A stretch of 64,000 nucleotides of DNA. Source: Postechiella marina (GTDB lineage Bacteria; Bacteroidota; Bacteroidia; Flavobacteriales; Flavobacteriaceae). Below, piece by piece: positions 26,219-35,634 of this stretch. The position numbers were made by a program, and so were the translations under genes. The DNA lies in contig NZ_BAABCA010000006.1 in NCBI RefSeq assembly GCF_039538365.1, positions 310,001-374,000 on the forward strand, given 5' to 3'. Numbering within the stretch: position 1 is the stretch's first letter; each line of letters starts with the position of its first letter. The notes below the pieces were generated by a model. The model was given only the letters and a program-made list of their open reading frames with translations. It was not told the origin of the DNA and did not search any database.

Positions 26219-27143
26219 CTTCAGTAAATTTTAATGTGTTGTTTTTTTGTTTTGTTTGTTCGTTATTGTTGTCGTAATCGTCTTCTGTATTATCGTTCAT
26301 AAACTTATAGCTTAGCATTTTGTAATATAATTTTGCAGCTAAAAAGTCTGATGATTTTTCTTTTTTATTTGGGCATAACTCAACTATATCGAATCCTACC
26401 ACGTTTTTTTCTTCAAATACTTGTTTTAAAAACTCTAAGGTTTCGTACCATAATAATCCACCAGGTTCTGGTGTTCCTGTGCTTGGCATAATCGACGGAT
26501 CGAAAGCATCTAAATCAAAGGTGATAAAAACATTATCTGTCATTTGGTCTATTGCCGAATCCATCCACGTATCATCTACAGCCATGTCGTGAGCAAAATA
26601 GGTTTTATCTTCGTCCATTACTGTTTTTTCAATAACATCCATAGAGCGAATTCCCACCTGAATTAAATTGGTGTTTTGGCTCGCTTCGTAAACTGCACAA
26701 GCATGGTTACAAGTAGATCCGTCGTACTCTTTTCGTAAATCGGCATGTGCATCAATATGCAAAACCGTTAAACTTGGGTACATTTCGTTAAAGGCACGAA
26801 TAGTACCAATAGAAATTGAGTGCTCGCCACCAAAAATAGTTACAAATTTATTTTTCTTAATATATTTTTTGGTTGCTCTATGTACTGCTTCTACCATAGC
26901 CTCTGGCGATGCATTTTCTGTTACTGCATCTGCTAAAAACACTCCTTGTTGGTAAACCTCTGTACCTGTTTCTATATCGTAAAGTTCCATATTCTCTGAA
27001 GCTTCTAAAAAAGCTTTTGGTCCTTTATCTGCTCCCTTTTGCCAAGTACTTGTACCATCGTAAGGTACAGGAATTAACACTATTTTTGCACGCTCTAATT
27101 TGGCAAACTCTTGAGCTATGCCAGCATATGTATTCGTTTTCAT
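26205..27143 (-). CDS. speB: Agmatinase
   Basis: A 312-residue ureohydrolase that splits agmatine into putrescine and urea. All dimanganese ligands are visible: His108 in GGEHS, Asp131/His133/Asp135 in HIDAHADLR, and Asp210/Asp212 in TFDLDAFDP. The C-terminus carries an unusual acidic Asn/Asp/Gln tail of about 28 residues (TEDDYDNNNEQTKQKNN) that is not part of the fold. The gene starts 6 bp after speA and overlaps the deoxyhypusine-synthase-like gene by 14 bp, so the cluster converts arginine to agmatine to putrescine and onward. Arginase or formiminoglutamase are alternatives by fold, but the speA neighbour favours agmatinase. Confidence 0.92.
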   Translation of the reverse strand: MKTNTYAGIAQEFAKLERAKIVLIPVPYDGTSTWQKGADKGPKAFLEASENMELYDIETGTEVYQQGVFLADAVTENASPEAMVEAVHRATKKYIKKNKFVTIFGGEHSISIGTIRAFNEMYPSLTVLHIDAHADLRKEYDGSTCNHACAVYEASQNTNLIQVGIRSMDVIEKTVMDEDKTYFAHDMAVDDTWMDSAIDQMTDNVFITFDLDAFDPSIMPSTGTPEPGGLLWYETLEFLKQVFEEKNVVGFDIVELCPNKKEKSSDFLAAKLYYKMLSYKFMNDNTEDDYDNNNEQTKQKNNTLKFTEDDNY

Positions 27144-27149
27144 TTTTTT

Positions 27150-28610
27150 TTAGTTGTAAGTAGTAATAGTAGTAGTTGCTTCTAAAGTGTTTTTTTCAAT
27201 ATCTTTTTCTTGGCACTTTTGGTAACCTAATATTTTAAGTAAATCTTCACTTTTTTGTTCTTCGCTATACACTGTTTTTATAATGTTTCCATTAGTATCG
27301 CGATCTAATAAAATATGCTTTGGCGAAGGTATTAAACAGTGCTGTAAACCTCCAAAACCACCAATAGTTTCTTGGTAAGCTCCGGTATTAAAAAAACCAA
27401 TATACAAGTCTTTGTCTTTGTTGTATTTTGGCAAATAGATCGCATTCATGTGCTGCTCACTATTATAATAATCGTCGCTATCGCAAGTTAAACCACCTAA
27501 TAAAACACGCTCGTAACTTTCGTGCCATCGGTTTAAAGGTAGCATAACAAAACGTTTATTAATGGCCCAAGTATCTGGCAATGTTGTAATAAACGAAGAG
27601 TTTATCATATTCCATTTTTCTCTATCGTTTTGCTGTTTTTGGTATAACACCTTGTAAATAGCTCCTCCACTTTCGCCTACTGTAAAGCTTCCAAACTCTG
27701 TGAAAATATTAGGTACATCTACACCTTCTTCCTCGCAAACTGTTTTTATTTGGTTAACAATCTCGTCTACCATATAAGCGTAATCATAATCAAAAGCTAA
27801 AGAGTTTTTAATAGGAAAACCACCACCAATATTTAAGCTGTCTAGAGACGGACAAATCTTTTTTAAGTTTGTGTATACCTTTAAACATTTTGTTAACTCG
27901 TTCCAGTAATAGGCGTTGTCTTTTATGCCAGTATTAATAAAAAAGTGCAACATTTTAAGCCCAACTTTATCATTATTAGCAATTTGATTTTTATAAAAAG
28001 GTACAATATTTTTATAACCAATACCTAAACGCGAAGTATAAAACTCAAATTTTGGTTCCTCTTCTGATGCTATACGAATACCAACATTAAACCTACCGTT
28101 AATTTCTTTAGACAATAAATCTATTTCTTCATAATTATCTATAATAGGAATCGCATTTTTATGCCCGTTGTTTATTAAACGAGCAATATTAGTAACGTAC
28201 TGTGTACGCTTAAAACCATTGCTTATTACAAAAGTATCATCTGTAATTTTTCCTTCTGCCTTAAGACTTTCAACAATATCGATATCAAAAGCAGACGACG
28301 TTTCTATATGAATTTCGTTTTTTAAAGCCTCGTTTAAAACATGTTTAAAGTGCGAACTTTTTGTACAGTAACTATAGTTATACTTTCCTGCATAATTATG
28401 TTTTTCTATTGCATCTGCAAACCACTTTTTAGCTCTGTTAATGTTGTTAGATATTTGTGGTAAATATGTAAATTTTAACGGTGCTCCGTAAGTTTCAACC
28501 AACTCCATAAGGTTAACACCGTGAAATTGTAATGTTTTGTTTTCTAGTTTAAATTCCTCCTGAGGAAAATCAAAAGTCTGATTTATTAAATCAATATATT
28601 TAGTATTCAA
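27150..28610 (-). CDS. speA: Arginine decarboxylase (PLP-dependent, alanine-racemase fold)
   Basis: A 486-residue fold-III PLP decarboxylase. The PLP Lys is Lys84 in YCTKSSHF, the phosphate-binding glycines are GGGFP at 262-266, and CDSDD at 376-380 carries the active-site Cys and Asp that complete the substrate pocket from the dimer partner. It is shorter than the 630-660-residue enterobacterial SpeA, as is usual for the Bacteroidota form. It is the first gene of the polyamine operon, with agmatinase 6 bp downstream; that partner supports arginine rather than diaminopimelate or ornithine as substrate. Upstream is a leader of about 260 nt with strong predicted secondary structure behind a consensus-like promoter. 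Confidence 0.92.
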   Translation of the reverse strand: MNTKYIDLINQTFDFPQEEFKLENKTLQFHGVNLMELVETYGAPLKFTYLPQISNNINRAKKWFADAIEKHNYAGKYNYSYCTKSSHFKHVLNEALKNEIHIETSSAFDIDIVESLKAEGKITDDTFVISNGFKRTQYVTNIARLINNGHKNAIPIIDNYEEIDLLSKEINGRFNVGIRIASEEEPKFEFYTSRLGIGYKNIVPFYKNQIANNDKVGLKMLHFFINTGIKDNAYYWNELTKCLKVYTNLKKICPSLDSLNIGGGFPIKNSLAFDYDYAYMVDEIVNQIKTVCEEEGVDVPNIFTEFGSFTVGESGGAIYKVLYQKQQNDREKWNMINSSFITTLPDTWAINKRFVMLPLNRWHESYERVLLGGLTCDSDDYYNSEQHMNAIYLPKYNKDKDLYIGFFNTGAYQETIGGFGGLQHCLIPSPKHILLDRDTNGNIIKTVYSEEQKSEDLLKILGYQKCQEKDIEKNTLEATTTITTYN

Positions 28611-28730
28611 TGTAATATTTTATTTAAAAGTTAAAGATGTAAATTGCAGGTTAACTACAGGTTATGTCAATAAAAAATAAATAATATCAAATACTAAGCT
28701 CTTTATGCGTTGTAGGCACAAATGCATATT

Positions 28731-28835
28731 CATGCTGTATAGCATGTATTGGAGAAACGGAAGTTAGCTTTAAAATTCGGTCACTTAATCTGTAAGCTGC
28801 TTTTGAATATGACTTCCTAATCTTCAAAAGCCCGA
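28731..28835 (-). ncRNA. Candidate structured 5' leader (cis-regulatory RNA) of the polyamine operon
   Basis: Read on the minus strand, consecutive helices occur: P2, GCTTTTGAA (28831-28823) with TTCAAAAGC (28807-28799), nine perfect pairs; P3, AGCTT (28798-28794) with AAGCT (28770-28766), directly abutting P2; a pseudoknot in which GGAAGT of the P2 loop (28817-28812 on the minus strand) pairs with ACTTCC (28764-28759), directly after P3; and a small hairpin CATGCT-4nt-AGCATG (28746-28731). A further helix GCCCGA/TCGGGC (28876-28871 with 28835-28830) would need transcription to start at or before 28876. The compact adjoining helices closed by a loop pseudoknot are typical of ligand-binding leaders. 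I do not recognise a known riboswitch class. Confidence 0.55.
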
Positions 28836-28875
28836 ACATAGAAACAGTATTCAATGTGTTCAGCTAAAAGTCGGG

Positions 28876-28903
28876 CAAAAATATATTTTTTTTTGACATT
28901 CAA
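28876..28903 (-). promoter_or_regulatory. Promoter of the polyamine operon
   Basis: On the minus strand TTG (28903-28901, within TTTTG), a 17-bp spacer, then TATTTTTG (28883-28876), an exact TAnnTTTG match. The expected start is near 28872, giving a leader of about 260 nt before the speA ATG at 28610. Confidence 0.6.
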
Positions 28904-29106
28904 AACTTTTTTTGTGTTTTTTTTTAAATAATTTTTCAAATTAATATTTTGTCGTTATCTCAAGAGCTAAACGTCTGCAAGACAATCTCTTTCAACACCT
29001 TTAACAATTACTTAATCCTTAACACAAAAATAGAAATTCTTAAAAAAGATGCCTTATTTTAATATTCTTAACACAAAAACAATTAAAAAGCACAAAAAAA
29101 TTGCGT

Positions 29107-29148
29107 AAAAAAAGCCTGAATAGCTTTAAAACTATTCAGGCTTTTTTT
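29107..29148 (-). terminator. Intrinsic terminator, pseudouridine synthase gene
   Basis: Seventeen-base perfect arms (A7GCCTGAATAG and CTATTCAGGCT7) around an 8-nt loop. It is symmetrical, so it would work in both directions; on the minus strand it ends the transcript of 30026-29169, about 20 bp after the stop codon. Confidence 0.85.
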
Positions 29149-29168
29149 TAATATTTTATGTTTAAAAA

Positions 29169-30026
29169 TTAAAGCATTTTTAAAGTGTTTAATTCTTGAA
29201 CCGTTAAATGTTTCCAACTACCACGCGGAATATCTTTTTTAGTTAAATGCCCAATAGCAACACAATCTAAACTTACAATTTCGTATTTTAAATAATCGAA
29301 AATACTACGAATAACTGTGTTTCCTGTATTTTTAATTTTAAGTCCAATTTCTTTTTTAGAAGCTCCATCAATATAGCTTATCTCTTCTACATTAATTAAC
29401 TTACCTTCTATTCTTAAACCTTCTTGTATCTTTTTTAAATCTTCAAGTCTTAAATTTTTATTCAATTCTATATGAAATAAACGAGGTACACCATGTTTAG
29501 AATTGGTAAACTTAGCTGCAATAGCATCATCATTTGTAAAAAATAACAATCCTTTTGAGTTTCTACCTAAACGCCCAATAGGTTTTATTCGAGAGGTTGT
29601 TGCATTGGCAACCAAATCCATAACCGTTCTTCCTTTTCCCTCGCTAGTAGTTGTAGCAAAACCTTTTGGCTTATTAAGTAAAACGTAAGCCATTTTCTCT
29701 GGGTTAATACGCGCACCATCGTATCTTACCTCGTCGCCAGGCTTAACCTTAAACCCCATTTCTACAATAACCTTACCGTTAACCGATACTAAGCCTGTTG
29801 CAATATGCACATCGGCCTCTCTACGAGAACATACTCCAGAATTGGCTACATATTTATTTAAACGAATTTCGTTTGGGTTAGATTTTTTAGGTTGCGGGCC
29901 TTTTTTAGGCGCATCTTCATACCTTTTAAAAGCGGGTTTCCCTTTTGCGTAACCTTTGCCTGCGTTTTTATTAAATCCGCCTGCTGCAGTTTTTCCTTTT
30001 CTTTGTCCACCTTGTTGTTTACTCAT
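29169..30026 (-). CDS. RsuA/RluB-type pseudouridine synthase with Gly at the catalytic Asp position
   Basis: The ATG at 30026 (285 residues) is preferred over 30080, which would add 18 residues unlike the family. A basic Gly/Lys-rich tail (1-50) precedes an S4 RNA-binding domain (RLNKYVANSGVCSRREAD at 55-72) and the synthase domain with YVLLNKPKG. The catalytic motif, normally GRLDxxTxGL, reads GRLGRNSKGL at 151-160, placing Gly154 where the Asp nucleophile is expected (codon GGT, one base from GAT). The rest of the domain is intact. Either the enzyme is inactive or altered, or this is a sub-family variant that I cannot verify here. It would normally modify 16S or 23S rRNA. A terminator follows at 29107-29148. 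Confidence 0.87.
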   Translation of the reverse strand: MSKQQGGQRKGKTAAGGFNKNAGKGYAKGKPAFKRYEDAPKKGPQPKKSNPNEIRLNKYVANSGVCSRREADVHIATGLVSVNGKVIVEMGFKVKPGDEVRYDGARINPEKMAYVLLNKPKGFATTTSEGKGRTVMDLVANATTSRIKPIGRLGRNSKGLLFFTNDDAIAAKFTNSKHGVPRLFHIELNKNLRLEDLKKIQEGLRIEGKLINVEEISYIDGASKKEIGLKIKNTGNTVIRSIFDYLKYEIVSLDCVAIGHLTKKDIPRGSWKHLTVQELNTLKML

Positions 30027-30114
30027 CACTTTAAATTTTGATGCAAAGATATAATAAAGCCATTGGGTTTCAAGCACCAAAAGAACAAATTAAAAATAGA
30101 TAAGTAAATCGTTT

Positions 30115-31017
30115 TTAAATTCTGCTTAAAATAACGCTCACATCTATAAGTAAAATGCTAAAAACACCGGTTAGAATTATAAATTTTAAAATATTATGAA
30201 GTATTAAATAATGCGTTTTAGAATTAGATTTCCAAAGTAAAAAAAGAAAAACAATAAGTAATAATACACTTAAATAAAAGAAATAATGCATATTACCAAC
30301 TTCAAATTTAAAGAGTAATAAATATGCTGGTACTAGAGTTAAAGCAGATAAAATAGTTAACATGAGTTTAGACGTATTTTCGCCATATATAACTGGTATT
30401 GTTTTATAACCCAATGCTATATCTCCTTTTAAATTCTCTAAGTCTTTAGTTAACTCGCGCATAGAAATAATTAAAAACAAAAACATAGCATGTACAAAAA
30501 TAACTGTCTCTAAATTTTTATAATAAATAAAAATGGCAAAAAATGGTGTAATGGTTAATATGGCAGAAGTTATATTACCAATAAAAGGTAATTTTTTAAG
30601 CTTGTGCGAATAAAACCAAATGCCAAAAATGTAACTAGAAAAGAAAATAACAGAAAAAAACGATACCGAACTAGCCATTATTACTGCTATAAAGTTAAGT
30701 ACGAAATAAAAAGATAGTTTTGTATTTTGACTTACCAACCTATCTAATTTAGATTTTATAGGTCTGTTAATTAAATCTTTTTCGGAATCGTAAAAGTTGT
30801 TAATAATATAACCACCAGCAATAGTAGCTGCAGAAGCCAATACAAGCATTAACAAATTTACATCTAAAACAACCGATTTTAGTGTTTTATCGTGAGCTAA
30901 AATGTAAATAGATGTTAGGTATTGAGCAATTACAATAATTAAAATATTGTAACCTCTAACTACAGAAAACAAGCTAAAAAATTTAAGCAAAATATGTTTT
31001 TGTCTTCTAGAGAGCAT
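30115..31017 (-). CDS. UbiA-family prenyltransferase (geranylgeranylglycerol-phosphate geranylgeranyltransferase-like)
   Basis: A 300-residue integral membrane prenyltransferase with about eight helices. The two Asp-rich prenyl-diphosphate sites are NNFYDSEKD with RPIKS (first loop, near 88-105) and KDLENLKGD near 190-198. The sequence style is that of the archaeal-type DGGGP synthase group rather than UbiA, MenA or haem O synthase. It follows mevalonate kinase on the same strand (63-bp gap holding a hairpin at 31030-31065) within a mevalonate pathway cluster, so an isoprenoid donor is consistent. A role in making an ether-linked glycerolipid is possible but needs a GGGP synthase elsewhere; a quinone or other acceptor cannot be excluded. 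Confidence 0.82.
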   Translation of the reverse strand: MLSRRQKHILLKFFSLFSVVRGYNILIIVIAQYLTSIYILAHDKTLKSVVLDVNLLMLVLASAATIAGGYIINNFYDSEKDLINRPIKSKLDRLVSQNTKLSFYFVLNFIAVIMASSVSFFSVIFFSSYIFGIWFYSHKLKKLPFIGNITSAILTITPFFAIFIYYKNLETVIFVHAMFLFLIISMRELTKDLENLKGDIALGYKTIPVIYGENTSKLMLTILSALTLVPAYLLLFKFEVGNMHYFFYLSVLLLIVFLFLLWKSNSKTHYLILHNILKFIILTGVFSILLIDVSVILSRI

Positions 31018-31029
31018 AAAATTAAATTT

Positions 31030-31065
31030 TAGACGCTTTGACTGCGCTCAAGGTGAAAGTGTCTA
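31030..31065. repeat. Hairpin repeat between mevalonate kinase and UbiA genes
   Basis: TAGACGCTTT (31030-31039) pairs with AAAGTGTCTA (31056-31065), ten pairs with one G-T, around the loop GACTGCGCTCAAGGTG. The loop sequence is of a kind often repeated between genes in flavobacteria. It separates two co-directional genes and could modulate expression or RNA stability. Confidence 0.45.
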
Positions 31066-31080
31066 TAACTTTAAAAAGAA

Positions 31081-32019
31081 TTAAAAATTATAAACTACTT
31101 CTAATTTATAATCTTTAAGAGATGCTTTTGCACGGTCTATATCTTCGGTAAAGCCAAGAATATAGCCACCTCCGCCAGAACCACAAAGTTTTAAATAATA
31201 CTCGTTAGTTTCTATACCTTTTTTCCAAAGCTCATGAAATTGCTGTGGTATCATTGGTTTAAAATGATTTAAAACAATTTTAGACAGCTGTTTTGTATTT
31301 GTAAATAAAGACTTGATATTTCCACTTAAAAAATCGTCTACACAAGCATCAGTGTGTTTTATAAACTGATTTTTTAGCATACTACGAAAACCTTCTTGCT
31401 TCATGTTTTCCATAAAAAGGCTTACCATAGGCGCTGTTTCGCCAATTATACCGCTATCTATTAAAAAGACAGCATTTTTCCCTTCGTTATTTTGAGAAGG
31501 AATACCTGTTGCTTCAATATTATCTTTAGATTTTATTAAAATAGGAATACTTAAATAACTGTTTAAAGGGTCTAAACCAGAAGATTTTCCATGAAAAAAC
31601 GATTCCATTGCAGAGAATACTTCTTTTAATTTTAACAGTTTTTCTCGTGTTAAGTTTTCTAATACAGTTATTTTATCAAAAGCATATTTATCGTAAATAG
31701 CTGCAACTAATGCACCGCTACTACCAACACCATAGCCTTGCGGAATAGAAGAGTCGAAATACATACCACCTGCTACATCTTGCCTTAATGTATTTATATC
31801 AAAACGTACTAGATCATCATTAATATTCGCTAAATAATCTACGTAATTTTTTAAGCTTGCATTAGATTCTATAGCTGTTTCAGAAGGGTTTTCTTCTACC
31901 TTTAATGCTCCATTATAAAAATTATAAGGAATAGATAAACCTTTAGAATCTTTAATGATTCCGTACTCACCGAAGAGTAATATTTTTGAGTAAAATAATG
32001 GTCCTTTCATAAGCTTCAA
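31081..32019 (-). CDS. GHMP kinase, mevalonate kinase type
   Basis: A 312-residue GHMP kinase: SKILLFGEYGII at the N-terminus, the ATP motif PQGYGVGSSGALVAA near 97-111, and LCGSGGGGYILGF near 280-292 as motif 3. Mevalonate kinase phosphorylates mevalonate in the route to isopentenyl diphosphate. The next upstream gene encodes diphosphomevalonate decarboxylase, the last enzyme of the pathway, and the next downstream a prenyltransferase, so the pathway assignment is supported by context. Other GHMP kinases (phosphomevalonate kinase, galactokinase-like) are alternatives by motif only. The start at 32019 puts the first strand at residues 7-15 as expected. Confidence 0.82.
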   Translation of the reverse strand: MKLMKGPLFYSKILLFGEYGIIKDSKGLSIPYNFYNGALKVEENPSETAIESNASLKNYVDYLANINDDLVRFDINTLRQDVAGGMYFDSSIPQGYGVGSSGALVAAIYDKYAFDKITVLENLTREKLLKLKEVFSAMESFFHGKSSGLDPLNSYLSIPILIKSKDNIEATGIPSQNNEGKNAVFLIDSGIIGETAPMVSLFMENMKQEGFRSMLKNQFIKHTDACVDDFLSGNIKSLFTNTKQLSKIVLNHFKPMIPQQFHELWKKGIETNEYYLKLCGSGGGGYILGFTEDIDRAKASLKDYKLEVVYNF

Positions 32020-32117
32020 TTAAAATACAATAGCGAAAAAACTAACAATTATTATTTTAATTATTTAACAATAATAATTAATAAGTTCACCATTTTGGTC
32101 GATTTGGTAGTGCAAAT

Positions 32118-33200
32118 TTACAACAGTTGAGCTCCAAATCCAATTTTATCTTTAATATACTCTCCTTTTTGGCAAAACACAACTAATTCATTTTTAATGA
32201 ATTCTACTATTTTATCACTTTCATTTTCTGGATATAACACATGTACATTTGCTCCTGCATCTAGCGTAAAACAAATTTTAGATCCCGTATTTTGTCTAAA
32301 CGACCATATTTTATTTATAATTTCTAAGGTATTAGGTTTCATTAAAATAAAATAAGGCATGCTTGTCATCATCATAGCATGTAGTGTTAATGCTTCGCTT
32401 TCTACCAAAGCAATAAAACCGTCCATATCTCCTGTTTTTAAAATAGGAATAAGCTTATTTAAGTTTGCACTGGCTTGTTTAAATCGCTCTTGTGCAAATG
32501 GGTGATTATGCATTAAATTATGCCCAACAGTACTACTTACTTGCTTTTCGCCTTTATCTACCAATAAAATGGTGTCTTGATAATTCTTAAAGTTTTCGTG
32601 TACTTGATACGGGTATTTTACACCAAATAAGTTGCTACTACCTTCAATATTTTTGTGATTCCCCCAAACTATTAAATCGCCTTCAAGACTTCGGCAAGCG
32701 CTACCCGAACCTAAACGGGCTAAGAATGATGCTTTTTGATAAAAAACCTCATCTAAAATAATATTACCACTAAGCTCTTTTTCAATACTCATTAAACAAA
32801 GCGCTAAAGCACTCATCCCTGAAGCAGATGATGCTATACCTGAACTATGCGGAAATGTATTGGAGGTTTCTATTTTAAAATAAAAACCTTTTAAAAACGG
32901 TAAATACGTTTCTATTCGCTTAAAAAAAGTTTCTATTTTGGGCTTAAAATCGTCTTTCTTTTCATCATCTAAAAACACATCAAAAGCAAAATGATCTGTA
33001 CTTTCTTTTTTAGAGAAACTTAATTTTGTAATGGTTTTACAGTTGTTAAGCGTAAAACTAATTGATGGGTTTTCTGGAATTTGATCTTTCTTTTTTCCCC
33101 AATATTTTACTAAAGCAATATTACTTGGCGACGACCATGTAAAGCTTCCTTTTTCTATTGAATTGGAATAAGATTTAGGAATAAATTGATTTTCTTGCAT
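32118..33200 (-). CDS. mvaD: Diphosphomevalonate decarboxylase
   Basis: A 360-residue GHMP-superfamily decarboxylase that converts mevalonate-5-diphosphate to isopentenyl diphosphate with ATP. SPSNIALVKYWGKKD-like sequence at 25-39, the phosphate loop HSSGIASSASGMSALAL near 117-133, GSGSACRSLEG near 157-167 and FTLDAGANVHVL near 288-299 (catalytic Asp) are all family signatures. The gene follows DUF1697 by 1 bp and precedes mevalonate kinase by about 98 bp on the same strand. Together with the UbiA-family gene it forms the isoprenoid part of this window. Confidence 0.93.
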   Translation of the reverse strand: MQENQFIPKSYSNSIEKGSFTWSSPSNIALVKYWGKKKDQIPENPSISFTLNNCKTITKLSFSKKESTDHFAFDVFLDDEKKDDFKPKIETFFKRIETYLPFLKGFYFKIETSNTFPHSSGIASSASGMSALALCLMSIEKELSGNIILDEVFYQKASFLARLGSGSACRSLEGDLIVWGNHKNIEGSSNLFGVKYPYQVHENFKNYQDTILLVDKGEKQVSSTVGHNLMHNHPFAQERFKQASANLNKLIPILKTGDMDGFIALVESEALTLHAMMMTSMPYFILMKPNTLEIINKIWSFRQNTGSKICFTLDAGANVHVLYPENESDKIVEFIKNELVVFCQKGEYIKDKIGFGAQLL

Positions 33201-33201
33201 A

Positions 33202-33741
33202 TTATTTTAAATCTGTTGACAAAGATAATAACTTTACCATAGTTTTATAATTTCTAGCTGTAGCGGTTACGTTTAATTTTCTTTCGAAAAAATTATTACT
33301 ACATTTTGATTTACCATAACCTGTAGAACAATAAAAATACACGCAAGTATTGGTAATAGTAAATGTTTCGTTTACATAAGATATTTGCGATACCTCTTTG
33401 GCTAGCTTCTTGCTTGGAACTGTGTACAAAAAAGTAAAATAACTCTGCGTTTTTTGCTCTTGAGAAAACGGACAATTATTAAAAATAGTTTGTAAATCTT
33501 CGGGGGTTTTTATTAAAACAGGGACATCAAAACCAAATAGATTTTTAATACTTTGATGTATTAAAAGCTCTAATTTTTTTATACTGCTTTCTTTCGATTG
33601 AAATATAACATTACCGCTTTGTATGTAGGTTTTTACACGCTGTAAGCCAATTTCTGTAAGCAAATTACGTAAGTCTGCCATTAAGATTTTCTTATTTCCA
33701 CCAACATTAATACCTCGTAAAAGGGCTATGTACGTCTTCAT
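33202..33741 (-). CDS. DUF1697 family protein
   Basis: A 179-residue protein with the start typical of the family (YIALLRGINVGGNKKILMADLRNLL, then TYIQSGNVIFQS near 38-49). The family has a known fold but no established biochemical function. It is flanked at 1 bp by the flavoprotein gene upstream (33743) and by mvaD downstream (33200), so it is inside a run of co-directional, tightly packed genes. No signal peptide or membrane segment is present. Confidence 0.88.
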   Translation of the reverse strand: MKTYIALLRGINVGGNKKILMADLRNLLTEIGLQRVKTYIQSGNVIFQSKESSIKKLELLIHQSIKNLFGFDVPVLIKTPEDLQTIFNNCPFSQEQKTQSYFTFLYTVPSKKLAKEVSQISYVNETFTITNTCVYFYCSTGYGKSKCSNNFFERKLNVTATARNYKTMVKLLSLSTDLK

Positions 33742-33742
33742 T

Positions 33743-34950
<1,208 letters not shown>

Positions 34951-34954
<4 letters not shown>

Positions 34955-35634
34955 ATTCTATCTGGATAATCAGAAATTATACCATCTACTCCATAAGATT
35001 TTATACGTTCAAGTGGTTTTAAGTTATTTACCGTAAACGTAATAACTTTAAAATCTTCTTGTAACTCAAGTACGTTCTCCTCTGTTAACATGGTATAAAT
35101 AGGCAATATAGTTGAAGCTTTTATCTTTTTTGCAAAAGTAACCGCTTTGTCTAAATCTGTATCGGTAAGTACTCCTAAAGGAATTTTATCGTTTATTTCG
35201 TGAACCGTTTGCAATAATTCTTTTTGAAAACTTGAAACTATAAAATTAGAATAGTCCCAACCTTTTTTATCGACATAAAATGTAATAATTCTACTAGCCT
35301 CTTTAGCTGTATCTTTACCTTTTAACTCTATATTTAATAAACATTTATTATCTATTAAGGTTAAAACTTGTGCTAAAGTTGGAATTTTACAATTTCCGGT
35401 AACTTTTAATTTTTGCAATTCTTTAAAGGTAAACTTTGAAACTTCTCCACTACCATCGGTCATTCTATTCAAAGTAAAATCGTGAAATACCACTAATTCT
35501 CCAGATGCACAACGGTGTACATCTATTTCCACCCCATTAACACCTAACTTCATGGCTTTTCCTATAGATTCTAAAGTATTTTCAGCTGCATGTCCTTTGG
35601 CGCCTCTGTGGCCAATTTTTAAAATGGGATTCAT
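34951..35634 (-). CDS. Glycerophosphodiester phosphodiesterase family protein
   Basis: 227 residues from the ATG at 35634. The longer frame to 35853 would add 73 residues unlike the family and runs across the divergent lipoprotein gene, so it is rejected. The catalytic motifs are complete: GHRGAKGHAAENT near 6-18 (His, Arg, Glu) and VEIDVHRCASGELVVFHD near 34-51 (Glu, Asp, His). It hydrolyses glycerophosphodiesters to glycerol-3-phosphate and an alcohol. No signal peptide is visible, so it should be cytoplasmic. It overlaps the BaiN-like gene by 4 bp and is transcribed divergently from 35690-36535, with 55 bp between. Confidence 0.92.

Larger units (their letters stand above)
28611..29168. 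other. 558-bp gene-free region between speA and the pseudouridine synthase gene
   Basis: From left to right it holds: a CAGGTTA direct repeat at about 28647-28664 close to the speA start; the structured leader (28731-28835); the speA promoter (28876-28903); about 200 bp of AT-rich sequence in which I see nothing definite; and the intrinsic terminator of the pseudouridine synthase gene (29107-29148). No ORF with a plausible start was found. Confidence 0.6.

Noticed and set aside
28830..28876. A further helix GCCCGA/TCGGGC at the start of the speA leader
   Set aside because: Its 5' arm overlaps the -7 box, so it would form only if transcription began at or before 28876. It was not counted as part of the supported structure.
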